Source: an uncultured archaeon
Lineage (GTDB): Archaea; Halobacteriota; Methanosarcinia; Methanotrichales; Methanotrichaceae
Reading direction: 5' to 3'
Length of the DNA: 24,670 bases
Assembly: GCA_902385025.1 (NCBI GenBank)
Contig: CABMDX010000171.1
Location: 1 to 24,670, forward strand
A program made the position numbers and the translations under genes. Positions 8,061-16,641 of the stretch are shown here, in pieces (within the stretch, counting starts at the first letter, position 1; each line of letters starts with the position of its first letter). Under the pieces are notes generated by a model, which was not told the DNA's origin, ran no database searches, and worked only from the letters and a program-made list of their open reading frames with translations.

Positions 8061-8303
8061 TCAGAGCGTCTCTGGCTCGATCTCGTGCTTGAAAGATAAC
8101 TTAACTCTGGCCCTATACTCCATGATTTCTCCCTCAACCAGCAGCGTATCCAGCTTTGCCACCTCTGCGATCCGGACATTTGTCAACTCCCGGGAGGCGG
8201 TGTCAACGGCATTCTTGACTGCCTCTTCCCAGCCCTTTGTAGAGGCACCAACTATCTCGACAATATCATAGATGCGGCCACTAATTGCTTTTTCCATAAT
8301 CAC
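8061..8303 (-). CDS. Dodecin family flavin-binding protein
   Basis: This 80-residue protein has the dodecin pattern: YDIVEIVGASTKGWEEAVKN, then ASRELTNVRIAEVAKLDTLL, then VEGEIMEYRARVKLSFKHE. Dodecins are hollow dodecamers that store or buffer flavins (riboflavin or FMN in archaea and bacteria). The strand-helix-strand-strand layout and length are typical. The aromatic residue that sandwiches flavin in the best-known archaeal dodecin appears here as Trp in KGWEEA. The start is uncertain. GTG at 8303 is nearest to AAGGAG (8322-8317), while ATG at 8297 gives MEKAISGRIYD. The gene stands alone on the minus strand, with about 120 bases between it and the end of the HEAT-repeat gene. Confidence 0.9.
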   Translation of the reverse strand: MIMEKAISGRIYDIVEIVGASTKGWEEAVKNAVDTASRELTNVRIAEVAKLDTLLVEGEIMEYRARVKLSFKHEIEPETL

Positions 8304-8425
8304 TTTATTGGCGCTTCTCCTTGATATATTTTATCCGGTGTATTATTGGAAAAATTGATAAAAAAGGCTCAATCCGCTGGGCATATGAAAATTGAAAAAA
8401 GCTCAAAGGATAGAGCAGATATAAT

Positions 8426-9013
8426 TTACTCTGCCTTCTCCTCGGTTTTGGCAGCCTCAGGCTCCGGCGTCTTTTCTTCCTTCTTTGGCCCATGGCCTAA
8501 AGCGATCAGAGAGGCTTTGGCCTGAATCCTGGCTAATGGATAATCGTCCTTGGCCACCTTCTCCAGGGCTTCGACCGCTCGGTTATCCTTAAGTTCCCCA
8601 ATGATCCAGGCAGCTCCTGCGCGCACATCCTTATCGGCGTCGCCAAGAGCCGCTATCACGCGCTCCGAGACCTGCTTTCCGTAAGACGCAATACTTACCA
8701 TGGCATTGCTCTTGACCAGATACTCTTCATCCTTGAGCGCTTCGACGAGCGCTTCCAGGGCCTCGGAGGCCTCGCGCTTGGAGAGGAGGATGATGGCGTT
8801 GGAGCGCACCAGCATATGCTTGTCTTTGGTTGCTGCTATCAGCTTCTCGGTGGACCAGCTTGGATCTGGAAGCTCTGCAGGCATGGAAGGTGCCTCAGCC
8901 CCACAGGTGGGGCAGGCTTCCTCCGTCATGGATCTGGTAACTATGGGCTCTGCCTTATCCCCAGTTTTCTTCTCTTCAGTCGTAGTCTCATCTGCTTTAT
9001 TTTCTTCTTCCAT
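8426..9013 (-). CDS. HEAT-repeat (PBS lyase-like) protein
   Basis: This 195-residue protein has an acidic, low-complexity N-terminus, a possible metal-binding CPTCG (Cys34 and Cys37) and about four HEAT-like repeats from residue 50 to 173. One repeat reads DADKDVRAGAAWIIGELKDN. A Glu/Lys/Pro/Ala-rich tail follows. HEAT repeats of this type often act as protein-binding adaptors. It starts 17 bases after the iorB stop on the same strand, so it is probably the third gene of the iorA-iorB operon and may help assemble or tether the oxidoreductase; that role is inference. No clear Shine-Dalgarno sequence is visible. Only one CxxC pair is present, so a zinc or iron site would need ligands from another subunit. 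Confidence 0.85.
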   Translation of the reverse strand: MEEENKADETTTEEKKTGDKAEPIVTRSMTEEACPTCGAEAPSMPAELPDPSWSTEKLIAATKDKHMLVRSNAIILLSKREASEALEALVEALKDEEYLVKSNAMVSIASYGKQVSERVIAALGDADKDVRAGAAWIIGELKDNRAVEALEKVAKDDYPLARIQAKASLIALGHGPKKEEKTPEPEAAKTEEKAE

Positions 9014-9030
9014 GCTTTTTATTTGGCTGC

Positions 9031-9618
9031 TTATTCTACTTCAGCTTTTCCTAGGGAGAAGGCCTTCTTGTTTGCTTCCAGGTACCGGCCCGGCACTACC
9101 TCTGACAGTGCTGCCTGGAGAAGATCTTCGGGCAGGGGAATATATCTGCATAATGCGCCCAGCATTACAACATTCATTGCCTGGGCCGTGCCAGCCTGAC
9201 GGGCGAGTCTGGTAGCATCCATGGATTTTACCTCCCGGCAGAGGCCACTGAGTGGAGCGAGAATCTCCTCCCAGGAAGGATAGGCGAATTTCCCGGTGGT
9301 TACAGTCACGGGCAGAACAGGGCCTGTATTCACCAAAGCGACGCCTTCCGGAGAGAGAAAATGGGCAAAACGCAGCGCCTCTGCGGGCTCCAGCGCCAGC
9401 AGCACATCCGCCCCGCCGGAGGCGACCATGGGACTGTAGCGGCATCCGATGCGTGTATGATTGATCACGCTGCCACCCCGCTGGGCCATGCCGTGCGTCT
9501 CTGCGCCGCGCATGGGCTTTGCGGCCATAACTCCTGCCCGTCCAATAACATCCGATATCAGGATAACTCCCTGACCGCCTACTCCAACTATCACTATATC
9601 GCACTCCGAGGTTCTCAT
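9031..9618 (-). CDS. iorB: Indolepyruvate:ferredoxin oxidoreductase, beta subunit
   Basis: This 195-residue protein is the gamma-domain-type subunit of IorAB. It begins CDIVIVGVGGQGVILISDVI, with a glycine-rich turn, then carries AETHGMAQRGGSVINHTRIG, the family signature, and ADVLLALEPAEALRF. With IorA it oxidises indolepyruvate and other arylpyruvates to aryl-acetyl-CoA, passing electrons to ferredoxin. In methanogens the reverse direction can make aromatic amino acids from arylacetates. I use the ATG at 9618 because GGAGGTG lies nine bases before it. The frame is open further upstream but overlaps iorA. This ATG overlaps the second TGA of the iorA frame as ATGA, typical of translational coupling. 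Confidence 0.93.
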   Translation of the reverse strand: MRTSECDIVIVGVGGQGVILISDVIGRAGVMAAKPMRGAETHGMAQRGGSVINHTRIGCRYSPMVASGGADVLLALEPAEALRFAHFLSPEGVALVNTGPVLPVTVTTGKFAYPSWEEILAPLSGLCREVKSMDATRLARQAGTAQAMNVVMLGALCRYIPLPEDLLQAALSEVVPGRYLEANKKAFSLGKAEVE

Positions 9619-11399
9619 GGCTTCACCTCCTGGATGGCACCGCTGGGTCAGATCTTGGCGCAAACCCCGCATCCGGTGCACAGATTATTGATCCGGGCCG
9701 CATCACCCGAAAACTCAATGGCCGGGCAGCCGAACTCCAGGCAAACCCTGCATCCCCCGCAATCTGCGCCGATGGAGAAGACCTTGCGTTTGCCGCCAGA
9801 TCGGCGAGCCCTGATCACGCATGGCTGCCGGGCAATGACAACCGAGAGCCCATCAAACTCCTTCGCCCTCTGGAAGCAATCCATTGTAGCTTCCATATCG
9901 TAAGGGTCGGCGGTCTCCACAAATCCTGCCCCCAGGGCTCTGGCAAGAGCCTCAAGTGATACCTGAACCGTCAATTCGCCTGTGGCCGTGACGCCAGTTC
10001 CCGGATGGGGCTGATGGCCGGTCATGGCCGTAGTGGAGTTGTCGAGGATGGTCACAGTAATCCTGGCTTTATTGTAGGCGGCATTCATCAGGCCGGTCAG
10101 GCCGCTGTGCAGGAATGTGGAGTCACCGAGGCTCGCGCAGATACCCTCCGTCTCGCCGGCAAAGCGAATGCCGCTGGCGAGAGTTATGCTGCCGCCCATG
10201 CAAAGGCACGTATCCACCGTTCCCATGCCCACGGCCATGGTATAGCATCCGATGTCGCTCGGGTAGATGGCCTTCTTGCCAAAGACCCTTCGCATGGCGT
10301 AGTAGGTGGCGCGGTGGCTGCAACCCGGGCAGAGTGCCGGTGGCCTGGGGGGCAGGATCTTCTCTGCAAAAGAGCTCCGGGGCGCCCTTTCCGCCAATCC
10401 TTGCATGCGAGCAATGGCATTTCTCACCATCAAAAAGTCCAGCTCTCCCTCCCGCGGAATGCTTCCCTCTTTGCCCAGAATTTCAACAGTCGGATTGACC
10501 TTTCTCGCCACCCTTTCTACCTGCTCTTCCACAACCGGCTCCAGCTCCTCGAGCACCATAACCCTGCTGACATGCTCCAGCATGCGAACGATCAGTCTAT
10601 GAGGCATGGGATAGCAGCCCAGGCGAAGAAGGGATACATCCTCGTCCAGATCCCTTATGGCCTCCTCTGCATAAATTCCGGCTATGCCCGAAGCGATGAT
10701 TCCTGTGCTCCCCCGGAGCTGCAGCTTATTCCAGGGAGCTTTCTCCAGCTCTGCCTCCATTTTCGCCTGCTTTTCCAATAGCTCGGTATGCAGCGGCCTG
10801 GCATGCACAGGAAGAGCGACCCGTCGCGCAGGGTTCTTCACGAACTGCTTTTGTCCTTGCAGGCACTTTGCATACTGGTATTCCACATCAGCCCGAGCAT
10901 GCGAGACGCGTGTGGTGGGCCTGAGCATCACCGGTATGTTGAACTTCTCAGACAGCTCAAAGCCATAAGCTGCCATATCCTTTGCTTCCTGGGGGTCCGC
11001 AGGATCAAGGCAGGGTATGGAGGCAAATTGTGCGTACCGCCTTGAATCCTGCTCATTCTGAGAGGAATGGCAATAGGGATCGTCAGCCGATATCACTACC
11101 AGACCCGCGCCCACACCAAGATAGGCCAGGGTCATGAAGGGATCGGCAGCAACATTCAAGCCAACATGCTTCATGGTGGCTGCAGCGCGCGCGCCCGTCC
11201 AGGAGGCCCCTGCCGCCACCTCCAGTGCCACCTTTTCATTCACAGACCATTCCAGGTGCAGCGGCAGGTCGCCTTTGAGATCAACCAGCGTCTCGATGAT
11301 CTCCGAGGATGGGGTGCCGGGGTAGCCCGCGACGAGCCCCACCCCTGCCTCCAATAAGCCTCTTGCGATTGCTGCGTTTCCGAGGAGATATTCTCTCAC
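9615..11399 (-). CDS. iorA: Indolepyruvate:ferredoxin oxidoreductase, alpha subunit, with in-frame TGA near its end
   Basis: The protein begins REYLLGNAAIARGLLEAGV and has the pyrimidine domain GYPGTPSSEIIETL. The thiamine-diphosphate domain has PALCPGCSHRATYYAMRR and GDSTFLHSG (about residue 428, numbered from TTG 11405). It ends in a ferredoxin-like module. The first cluster motif is complete (Cys549, 552, 555, 560). The second has Cys576, 579 and 582, then a TGA (9650-9648) exactly where CxxCxxCxxxCP needs its fourth cysteine. Past it the same frame reads PSGAIQEVKP and stops at TGA 9617-9615, overlapping the iorB ATG as ATGA. I therefore annotate through the internal TGA. Strict reading would end at 9648, leaving a three-cysteine second motif. 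GTG 11399 has AGGATGG six bases upstream; TTG 11405 is an alternative start. A TATA box lies about 20 bases before the start. Confidence 0.9.
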
Positions 11400-11412
11400 A
11401 GTCAACCATCCT

Positions 11413-11430
11413 TTAAATATATTTTAAACT
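11413..11430 (-). promoter_or_regulatory. TATA box of the iorA-iorB-HEAT operon
   Basis: On the minus strand TTTAAAATATATTTAAA (about 11414-11430) is a strong archaeal TATA-like element. Its distance of about 20-25 bases from the iorA start implies a very short or leaderless transcript. Confidence 0.5.
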
Positions 11431-11589
11431 ATATTCCAGCTCTGAATAGTTGATGCCCTTCCCATCTGATAATCGTTTTGATTCTCGATTGCGGCATGAT
11501 ATTTATTGAAGGGTGGCGGGACCTGGGCTTTGCTTTGACCGGGAAGTGAAGCTCGATAAAAGAAGCGCAAAAATTAATTAGCCAGATCT

Positions 11590-12645
11590 GTGCAACATCC
11601 TCTGATGGTTGAATGGCAATCCGATTCTGTTGGATCGATATTTAATTACCTCTCGCCTGGCTGCCGAATCTGTCGCCAGGGTGCGGGTCTGGTGCTATTT
11701 GTCACCGGCAATTGCGTGCGGAGCTGCTTTTACTGCCCGCTCTCTGAGGAGCGGCGAGGCAAAGATGCGGCATTTGCAGATGAGAAGCAAGTGGAATGCC
11801 TGGAGGATATGCTGGCCGAGGCCAGGGCGATAGGAGCACTGGGCACAGGAATCACTGGCGGAGAGCCGCTCATGAGGCTGGAATATGTCCTGCAGTGCAT
11901 TCGTGCCCTGAAGCAGGAGTTCGGACCCCTGCATCATATTCACCTCTATACCGGCCAGTATCCTGATCACGAGACCCTGCGGAGGCTGAAAGATGCGGGC
12001 CTGGACGAGATTCGCTTCCATCCCCCTATATCGGATTGGTCCAATCCGGAAAGACTGAAGGCAGCACTGCAGGAAGCAAAAATTCTGGGGCTTGTGCCAG
12101 GAGTGGAAATACCGGCAATAAGGGAGGCACCGGAAATAATTGAAGTGGTAAGGGAAGCAGATGCATTCATAAATCTCAATGAGCTGGAGTTCTCTGAGAC
12201 AAACTTTGCAGGTCTTGCTGCTCAGGGCTTCCTGCCAGAGGATCTGGGCTGCGGGGCGGTCGGAAGTGAAGATATAGCCAAAGAGCATTTCCTTGTCCAG
12301 GATATCAAGGTCCATTATTGTCCTTCTCGCTTCAAGGATGCAGTGCAGCTCCGGGAGCGACTGAAGAGGCGCGCAGAGCGCACGGCTCGGCCCTTTGATT
12401 ATGTCAGCGATGAGGGTACAATAATCTTCGGCACCATAGAAGGAGATACAAAGAGGGCACTGCGGATTCTTCAGGAGCTGGACGTTCCCGAGGAAACATA
12501 TTTCTGTCAAAAGGAGAGAATCGATATTGATGCCTGCATACTGGAGGATATTTGCGAAGAGCTGAAAAGAGCAGACTGCGCTCTGAGCATAATTGAGAAG
12601 TATCCCCTGGAAGGCGGACTTGTTGTAGAGAGAATACCTTTATAA
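11590..12645 (+). CDS. Radical SAM protein of the COG2108 family
   Basis: This 351-residue protein carries the radical SAM cluster motif Cys42-xxx-Cys46-xx-Cys49 in TGNCVRSCFYCPLSEERRGK and the SAM-binding GITGGEPLMR (about 88-96). A barrel follows with HHIHLYTGQYPDHETLRRL, ending in a C-terminal domain of about 130 residues. An extra CxxC (Cys25, Cys28) precedes the motif in SPGCRICRQG. The pattern matches the uncharacterised archaeal family annotated as related to pyruvate formate-lyase activating enzyme (COG2108). The reaction is unknown. It starts at GTG 11590, or at ATG 11605; neither has a clear ribosome binding site. It diverges from iorA, and the DUF2551 gene follows 38 bases downstream on the same strand. 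Confidence 0.85.
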   Translation: MQHPLMVEWQSDSVGSIFNYLSPGCRICRQGAGLVLFVTGNCVRSCFYCPLSEERRGKDAAFADEKQVECLEDMLAEARAIGALGTGITGGEPLMRLEYVLQCIRALKQEFGPLHHIHLYTGQYPDHETLRRLKDAGLDEIRFHPPISDWSNPERLKAALQEAKILGLVPGVEIPAIREAPEIIEVVREADAFINLNELEFSETNFAGLAAQGFLPEDLGCGAVGSEDIAKEHFLVQDIKVHYCPSRFKDAVQLRERLKRRAERTARPFDYVSDEGTIIFGTIEGDTKRALRILQELDVPEETYFCQKERIDIDACILEDICEELKRADCALSIIEKYPLEGGLVVERIPL

Positions 12646-12683
12646 TCCTTAAATTCATTCCTAAGGGGCGGTGATTTTGCCGG

Positions 12684-12986
12684 ATGGAGAGCGCTGAAGA
12701 ACGAATCCAGGAGAGGCTCAGGAATTATCTAAAGCGGGACGGGATAGGAATCCGGAAAGCCGTTTTGAAGCTGTTTTTGAGCGATGGAGCATACACCACC
12801 GAAGATGTCTTCACATACCTGGCCAAAGAGGGTTTCGATGTCAGCTATCGCGGAGTCTCGGCCATGGTCGGGCTCATGAATACGCGCCTGGGCATCCTGA
12901 GCATCGATGTCTCCGGGGATCATAATGTCTATTCCCTCAAGGGCGATCACAAGGGTGTCGTGAGGTTGGTGCTGGAGAATTATTAG
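12684..12986 (+). CDS. DUF2551 winged-helix-like protein
   Basis: The 100-residue protein matches the methanogen-restricted DUF2551 family. It reads RLRNYLKRDGIGIRKAVLKL, then DGAYTTEDVFTYLAKEGFDV, then SYRGVSAMVGLMNTRLGIL, ending in a short strand pair VYSLKGDHKGVVRLVLENY. The helix order and the final beta wing suggest a DNA-binding winged helix, but no target is known. GGTGA lies about nine bases before the ATG at 12684. It follows the COG2108 radical SAM gene by 38 bases and is probably cotranscribed with it. The stop is TAG. About 140 bases to the next gene hold nothing I can name. Confidence 0.85.
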   Translation: MESAEERIQERLRNYLKRDGIGIRKAVLKLFLSDGAYTTEDVFTYLAKEGFDVSYRGVSAMVGLMNTRLGILSIDVSGDHNVYSLKGDHKGVVRLVLENY

Positions 12987-13125
12987 GTTTTGATGTTTTA
13001 TTAACGTTTGAGTGCGTTCAAGTGCGCTGATGGGGCCATGGATGATCGTTATGGGGATCAAACATTCTGCTCCTTTTCTCGAAGTGGCATTTTCCATTGA
13101 GAACTGCCGGTGCAGGCATCCTCTC

Positions 13126-14628
13126 TTAGTTTGGCGCTTCCCCTCGTTTCATCCTCTTCAGGTACTTGTTTAATGCAATGTCCGCCACGAGATTTATGCC
13201 CGTCAGGGCGGCATGAACGGCCGGGCCAGCAGTCATCCTCTCGCTGTACAGGCGGTGCAGCTTCTTTAAATGCCGCAGGTTATATTCCAGACACAGTCCC
13301 ACCAGCTCCCAGTGCTCTGGCAGTGCATCCTGCTTGGCAAAGCCCCTGACGCCCCCGAGCTTTGTGTCGGCAATGGTCGTGAAGAAGAGCGGAAGCATGA
13401 GTCCGGTGTAATCCTTGAGCGATTCGACCAGCTCCGTGGTCTTGATGACATCGCTGGCGGTTTCGCCAGGCAGCCCCAGCACAAGGCTGGCCACAGGAAG
13501 CCAGGATTCTTCATCAAAGAGGCGGTAGCAGTCCCTCACAATCTCGGGCCAGTTTCCTATATCTCCGGGAAGCGCTTTGCGGGGCATATGCATCTGCAGG
13601 ATGCGACAGGATCCGGTCTCAATGCCAATCCAGGCAGACATATACTTTTGATTAGAGCCGACCCCTACCACTTCTGATATCTTGCGCAAGAGCCCCTGGC
13701 TCTGATGCACGGCGGCGAGGCTCAGGTGCGAGACATCCAGCGTCCTTGGCCCCAGCTTCATTACGTTTGCCACCAGCTCCAGGACCTTCTCTTCTGCAGG
13801 ATGCATTCCCTTTGAGCCGTAGGCGAAGAAGTCTTCACAATGCAGAAGAATGTCCCTCTGGCCGCCAGCCAGGTTCACCCTCACATCCTCCAGGATATTT
13901 TGCATCGGGCGATGGCGCATGGTGCGCATGGTGGGGGAGCAGAAAGCGCAGCCCCTCCAGCAGCCTCTGCCGATCTCCACTATCCCTCCGATGGTGGCGC
14001 CGCGGTTTATGGGAATTCTCTCTGCGGGAACTGCGGTTCCCCTGATCACTGGCGGGACAGTCTCTCCCAGCAATATCTTGCGGCAGACCTCTGGAAAATC
14101 GGATTCGCCCTCGCCAAGATAGATGTGATCCACTCCTACATCCTCACCTATCAGCTCCCAGGACCCGTTGCCTCCAACTACGATTCTTGGCTTATGCTTT
14201 TTCAGAAGCGGATGGTTGACCAGGGCCAGGAACTTGCTGCGGTTATGGGGCGGACCGCGGCGAATTATGTCCTCCAGCTCACGCACGGCAATCTTTCCCA
14301 TGGGATCATCGTGAGTAATTCCCACGATCTTCGTGTCCGGACCAATTGCCTTTTCCAGATGAGCAGGATGGGCTACCATGACATCATCTCGGGAGTAGCC
14401 TGCCTCCAGCAGCGCCGCCTCCACCTTGCGCATGCCGCAGGGGGCATATTGCGCCGAGCCGTCGCCTCTTGCCGGAACTGGCGGACAGAAGAAGGACCTG
14501 AAGATCCAGTCGGGCAGCACAGATGCGGGCATGATGGCCGCAAAGCCCAGCATCACGCCCCCATAGTAGCTGCTCATCATGGTCTCATCGCTTGTGAGAA
14601 CGATTTTTTTGCCCCGGCTCGCTGACAT
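13126..14628 (-). CDS. B12-binding-domain radical SAM protein
   Basis: The protein is about 500 residues from ATG 14628. The N-terminal half resembles the cobalamin-binding Rossmann region of B12 radical SAM enzymes (KKIVLTSDETMMSSYYGGVM, KPRIVVGGNGSWELIGE, DHIYLGEGESDFPEVCRKIL). The radical SAM motif follows at RGCWRGCAFCSPTMRTMR (Cys223, 227, 230) with an ISAWIGIETGS-like strand (MSAWIGIETGSCRILQMHMP) and a VLGLPGETASDV loop. Such enzymes carry out methylations, ring changes or sulfur insertions. The substrate is unknown. Longer starts up to 14724 would overlap the divergent sulfurtransferase gene, so I choose the ATG at 14628, with GGGAGGGG just ahead of it. About 70 bases separate the two divergent starts, so they may share control. 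Confidence 0.85.
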   Translation of the reverse strand: MSASRGKKIVLTSDETMMSSYYGGVMLGFAAIMPASVLPDWIFRSFFCPPVPARGDGSAQYAPCGMRKVEAALLEAGYSRDDVMVAHPAHLEKAIGPDTKIVGITHDDPMGKIAVRELEDIIRRGPPHNRSKFLALVNHPLLKKHKPRIVVGGNGSWELIGEDVGVDHIYLGEGESDFPEVCRKILLGETVPPVIRGTAVPAERIPINRGATIGGIVEIGRGCWRGCAFCSPTMRTMRHRPMQNILEDVRVNLAGGQRDILLHCEDFFAYGSKGMHPAEEKVLELVANVMKLGPRTLDVSHLSLAAVHQSQGLLRKISEVVGVGSNQKYMSAWIGIETGSCRILQMHMPRKALPGDIGNWPEIVRDCYRLFDEESWLPVASLVLGLPGETASDVIKTTELVESLKDYTGLMLPLFFTTIADTKLGGVRGFAKQDALPEHWELVGLCLEYNLRHLKKLHRLYSERMTAGPAVHAALTGINLVADIALNKYLKRMKRGEAPN

Positions 14629-14697
14629 CCCCTCCCAGTTTAGAGTTAAGGCAGATAACGTTGTTGGAAGGGTAAAGCCCAACAAGTTTTTATCGGA

Positions 14698-16221
14698 TTG
14701 CCGACTTTTGAGAAATTCGTGCAAGAGAAGTCGTTATCGGAAATCAACGAACGCATTCGCGACGGCTCGGCCCGCGTTGTAACAGCCGAGGAGATGCCTG
14801 ACCTTGTTGACGAGCTGGGCCCTGCCGGAGCAGTGCGTGAGGTGGATGTAGTCACCACTGGTACCTTCGGGGCCATGTGCTCCTCGGGAGTATTTCTCAA
14901 CCTTGGCCACAGCGATCCCCCCATAAAGATCGCAAAAGCCTGGCTTAACAAGGTTGAGGCTTATGGAGGAGTGGCCGCAGTCGACCTTTTCCTCGGAGCG
15001 ACACAGCCTTCTGAAGATAGAGGAATAGAGTATGGCGGAGCGCATGTCATGGAAGAGCTTCTGGCAGGAAAACAGATCGAGGTAGAGGCTCAAGGGGTCG
15101 GAACAGACTGCTACCCACAGATGGAGCTGGAGACCAATTTGCGCCTGGAGGACTTCAACCAGGCCACCATGGTCAATCCCCGCAACGCTTATCAGCGCTA
15201 CAACGCTGCCACCAACTCATCCGACCGCACGATGCATACATACATGGGTACACTGCTTCCGCGCCTGGGAAATGTTCACTATAGCGGCGCGGGGGTGCTC
15301 TCTCCCCTATCCAATGATCCGAGCTTCGATTATATCGGGATTGGAACGCGCATCTTCCTGGCAGGCGCCCAGGGGTACGACATGGGCTCCGGAACGCAGC
15401 ATAACCCTCAGAATGGCTTTTCCACGCTCATGGTCACAGGCGACATGAAGAGGATGAATAACACATTCCTGCGGGCAGCAACATTTCACAAATATGGCCC
15501 CAGCCTGTATCTGGGAATAGGCATACCTATCCCGGTTCTAAATGAAAAGATCGCCAAAAACACGGCCGTCAGAGATCGAGACATCACCGTCCCGGTTGTG
15601 GACTACGGCATACCGCGCCGCGACCGGCCTTCTTTGAAGCTGGTGAGCTACGAGGATCTGAAATCGGGCATAATAGATCTCAGCGGAAAAGAGGTCTCCA
15701 CCTCATCTCTGTCCAGCTTCCATATGGCCAGGGAGGTTGCCAGGGAATTGAAGTCTCAGGTGGAAGCGGGCGAGTTTCTGTTAAGTTCGGCTGTGGAGCC
15801 GCTGGCGCGCATAGGCAGCTCCCGGCCAATGAAGCAGACAAAAGAATCGCCAAATGTGGGGGATGGCATGAGCCGTGATGTGGTAACCGTCAGAGATGAG
15901 ATCCGTGTGGACGAGGCTGCCAGGCTCATTGTAATCGGAAGCTTCGACCATCTACCTGTTGTATCCAAAGATGGCCGGCTGATTGGCATTATCACAGCTT
16001 GGGACATCTCCAAGGCTGTGGCAAGCGGCAAATCATCTCGCATAGCTGAGATCATGACCCGCCGGGTTTACTCTGTCCGGGTGGATGAGCCCATTGAGCT
16101 TGCAGCCAGAACATTAGACACACATAGCATCTCAGCTCTGCCTGTGGTAGACAGGGACGACAAAGTGATAGGCATGATCACCAGCGATCATCTCTCCCGC
16201 CTGCTTGCGCGGAGGCGATAG
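14698..16221 (+). CDS. L-aspartate semialdehyde sulfurtransferase (DUF39 plus CBS)
   Basis: This 507-residue protein belongs to the family that converts aspartate semialdehyde to homocysteine in methanogens, characterised as MA1821 in Methanosarcina. The DUF39 domain runs from about residue 10 to 370. It has Cys61 in VVTTGTFGAMCSSG and Cys138 in VGTDCYPQME, matching the two conserved cysteines of the characterised protein. Two CBS motifs follow at about 386-505, with DHLPVVSKDGRLIGIITAWD and SALPVVDRDDKVIGMITSDH, which may sense adenosyl compounds. The start is TTG 14698 or GTG 14722; neither has a ribosome binding site, so a leaderless transcript is likely. The NIL/ferredoxin partner follows after two bases. 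This route serves homocysteine and methionine synthesis in organisms that take sulfur as sulfide. Confidence 0.93.
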   Translation: MPTFEKFVQEKSLSEINERIRDGSARVVTAEEMPDLVDELGPAGAVREVDVVTTGTFGAMCSSGVFLNLGHSDPPIKIAKAWLNKVEAYGGVAAVDLFLGATQPSEDRGIEYGGAHVMEELLAGKQIEVEAQGVGTDCYPQMELETNLRLEDFNQATMVNPRNAYQRYNAATNSSDRTMHTYMGTLLPRLGNVHYSGAGVLSPLSNDPSFDYIGIGTRIFLAGAQGYDMGSGTQHNPQNGFSTLMVTGDMKRMNNTFLRAATFHKYGPSLYLGIGIPIPVLNEKIAKNTAVRDRDITVPVVDYGIPRRDRPSLKLVSYEDLKSGIIDLSGKEVSTSSLSSFHMAREVARELKSQVEAGEFLLSSAVEPLARIGSSRPMKQTKESPNVGDGMSRDVVTVRDEIRVDEAARLIVIGSFDHLPVVSKDGRLIGIITAWDISKAVASGKSSRIAEIMTRRVYSVRVDEPIELAARTLDTHSISALPVVDRDDKVIGMITSDHLSRLLARRR

Positions 16222-16223
16222 AC

Positions 16224-16610
16224 ATGAAGCTTATGCTGCATGTGGCCCCTGGCATTGTTCGCCAACCTCTGATCGCCTCGGTCATCCTGGAAACTTCGGC
16301 TCTGGTGAACATTGAGAGAGCCAGCATTGATGCTGTGAGCGGAGAGATCGTACTGGAGGTGCCGGCCGAAAAGTGTGCCGTGGTAAAGGAGGCCTTCGAG
16401 AGGCGCGGGGTCAAGGTAGTGCCTTTGGAGATACCCGTCATTAGGGATGAAAACGAATGCGTTCACTGCGGAGCCTGCGTCTCGATCTGCCCTACGCAAA
16501 CCTTCCGCTTCGAAGATTGGCGAGTGGTTGCAGATGAAGGAAAATGTATTCAGTGCGGAGCCTGCATCATGGGCTGTCCCCAGCGCGCACTGAAGCTGGT
16601 GCTAAAGTAG
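16224..16610 (+). CDS. NIL-domain 2[4Fe-4S] ferredoxin, sulfurtransferase partner
   Basis: This 128-residue protein has an N-terminal NIL domain (residues 1-70, MLHVAPGIVRQPLIASVI and KEAFERRGVKVVPLEI). Two complete [4Fe-4S] motifs follow: Cys79, 82, 85 and 89 in NECVHCGACVSICP, and Cys108, 111, 114 and 118 in GKCIQCGACIMGCP. It corresponds to MA1822 of Methanosarcina, the electron carrier needed with the DUF39 sulfurtransferase for homocysteine synthesis, where it is thought to supply reducing power to the persulfide step. It starts two bases after the stop of the sulfurtransferase gene, so the two must be cotranscribed and probably translationally coupled. The stop is TAG. Confidence 0.93.
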   Translation: MKLMLHVAPGIVRQPLIASVILETSALVNIERASIDAVSGEIVLEVPAEKCAVVKEAFERRGVKVVPLEIPVIRDENECVHCGACVSICPTQTFRFEDWRVVADEGKCIQCGACIMGCPQRALKLVLK

Positions 16611-16641
16611 AACTTTTACTATTTTTTTATGAATACATGAC

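Noticed and set aside
9648..9650. Selenocysteine as a firm call for the IorA TGA
   Set aside because: I see no SECIS element and cannot check for selenocysteine genes. The lineage is not known to use selenocysteine, so it is listed only as a possibility.
10005..10781. A 258-residue plus-strand open frame opposite iorA
   Set aside because: It lies antisense to a clearly recognisable IorA and has no family motifs. It is a high-GC shadow frame.
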